A stretch of DNA of 56,680 nt. It comes from a virus. A program made the position numbers and the translations under genes. This document shows positions 56,575-56,680 of this stretch, one piece after another (the first letter of the stretch is position 1; every line of letters begins with the position of its first letter). The stretch is from positions 1 through 56,680 of IMG/VR virus record IMGVR_UViG_3300032893_000055; one strand, written 5' to 3'. The notes beneath the pieces are model-generated. The model saw nothing but the letters and a program-made list of their open reading frames with translations. It was not told the origin of the DNA and made no database searches.

Positions 56575-56680
56575 ACTATTACGACCAAATCAAATATATT
56601 TTACATAATAACGAATTTAGCCATAAGTTCTTAGTCAAATACGCTTATGAGTGTGCGTGTTATGCTAACTCCTTAGTCCC
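56571..56680 (+). CDS. Ala-repeat orphan-family protein, 5' part (copy 5, continues at 1-291)
   Basis: ATG 56571 overlaps the preceding TGA. The 36 codons that remain (MNYYDQIKYILHNNEFSHK... ending 'YANSLV' and two bases of a Pro codon) are the conserved N-terminal domain. From about 56606 the DNA is identical to the copy at 27587-28063. That copy continues for exactly 58 bases before reaching the sequence found at window base 1, in the right frame. The complete product would be about 152 aa, and the gene is the last of the rightward early arm. Confidence 0.85.
   Translation, partial: MNYYDQIKYILHNNEFSHKFLVKYAYECACYANSLV

Noticed and set aside
1-56680. tRNA genes, integrase, repressor, phage RNA polymerase
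   Set aside because: I looked for TpsiC-like GGTTCGAATCC signatures, for tyrosine/serine recombinases and for single-subunit polymerase motifs and saw none; short or divergent tRNAs could have been missed without a covariance search.

Overview
This window looks like a nearly complete genome of a virulent tailed bacteriophage, most likely short-tailed (podovirus-like), infecting a Gram-negative bacterium. The genome is AT-rich and densely packed, with many ATGA or TAATG start-stop overlaps. It carries a large terminase, portal, scaffold, major capsid protein, a podovirus-type tail adaptor with a very large tail-hub-like protein, and long internal-virion-type proteins. It also has a family A DNA polymerase with an AEP-type primase fused to a DnaB-type helicase. 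I see no integrase, repressor, phage RNA polymerase, tRNA gene or CRISPR array. Shine-Dalgarno motifs (AGGAG/GGAGG) are common, which argues against Bacteroidota. A lipobox peptide, a signal-peptide lytic transglycosylase and a c-type cytochrome motif fit a diderm host. The host itself cannot be named from the sequence.

Layout. Transcription diverges at about 53.13-53.38 kb and converges with overlapping stop codons at 288-291. The leftward arm runs 53130 -> 288. It starts with an early/replication block (53.1-40.5 kb): ClpP-like protease, small membrane proteins, RecA-like protein, a cytochrome-like protein, SbcD/SbcC-like nuclease, endonuclease VII, phosphoesterase, lytic transglycosylase, dATP/dGTP hydrolase-like protein, SSB-like protein, primase-helicase and PolA. 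A packaging/head block follows (40.4-31.1 kb), ending in a good rho-independent terminator. Next comes an accessory/metabolic block (31.0-18.5 kb): IbrB/IbrA-like pair, UDG-like protein, class II ribonucleotide reductase, ThyX, MazG-like protein, a MoxR/VWA-metallopeptidase pair and many small orphans. The tail/internal-virion/lysis block (18.4-0.3 kb) ends in an M15 endolysin. The short rightward arm (53.4 kb -> window end -> 291) encodes an orphan-family protein, a UvsW-like helicase, a membrane-anchored ClpP-like protease, small membrane proteins and another orphan-family protein.

The outstanding feature is a family of at least eight paralogous orphan proteins scattered over both arms. Five carry a long in-frame run of Ala codons punctuated by Tyr/Asn/Asp/Ser/Gly, written as GCT-GCT-NNT trinucleotides and differing in length from copy to copy. 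Their flanks (N-terminal 'NEFSHKF', C-terminal 'MSELEKLLL') are nearly identical. The two window ends fall inside one such gene. Using the internal copy at 27587-28063 as a template, the ends are exactly 58 bases short of joining. The molecule is therefore probably circularly closed or permuted at about 56.74 kb, and the break is a repeat-induced assembly break.

How the genes work together: the early arms make proteases, orphan-family proteins and replication/recombination enzymes. The accessory block supplies and polices deoxynucleotides (B12-dependent RNR, ThyX, MazG-like, UDG-like). The head module is separated from the tail module by this 12.5-kb accessory insertion. A 25-bp motif recurs at three late-region gene boundaries, and a short 'AxGG(K/E)V' peptide motif recurs about 12 times in four late proteins.
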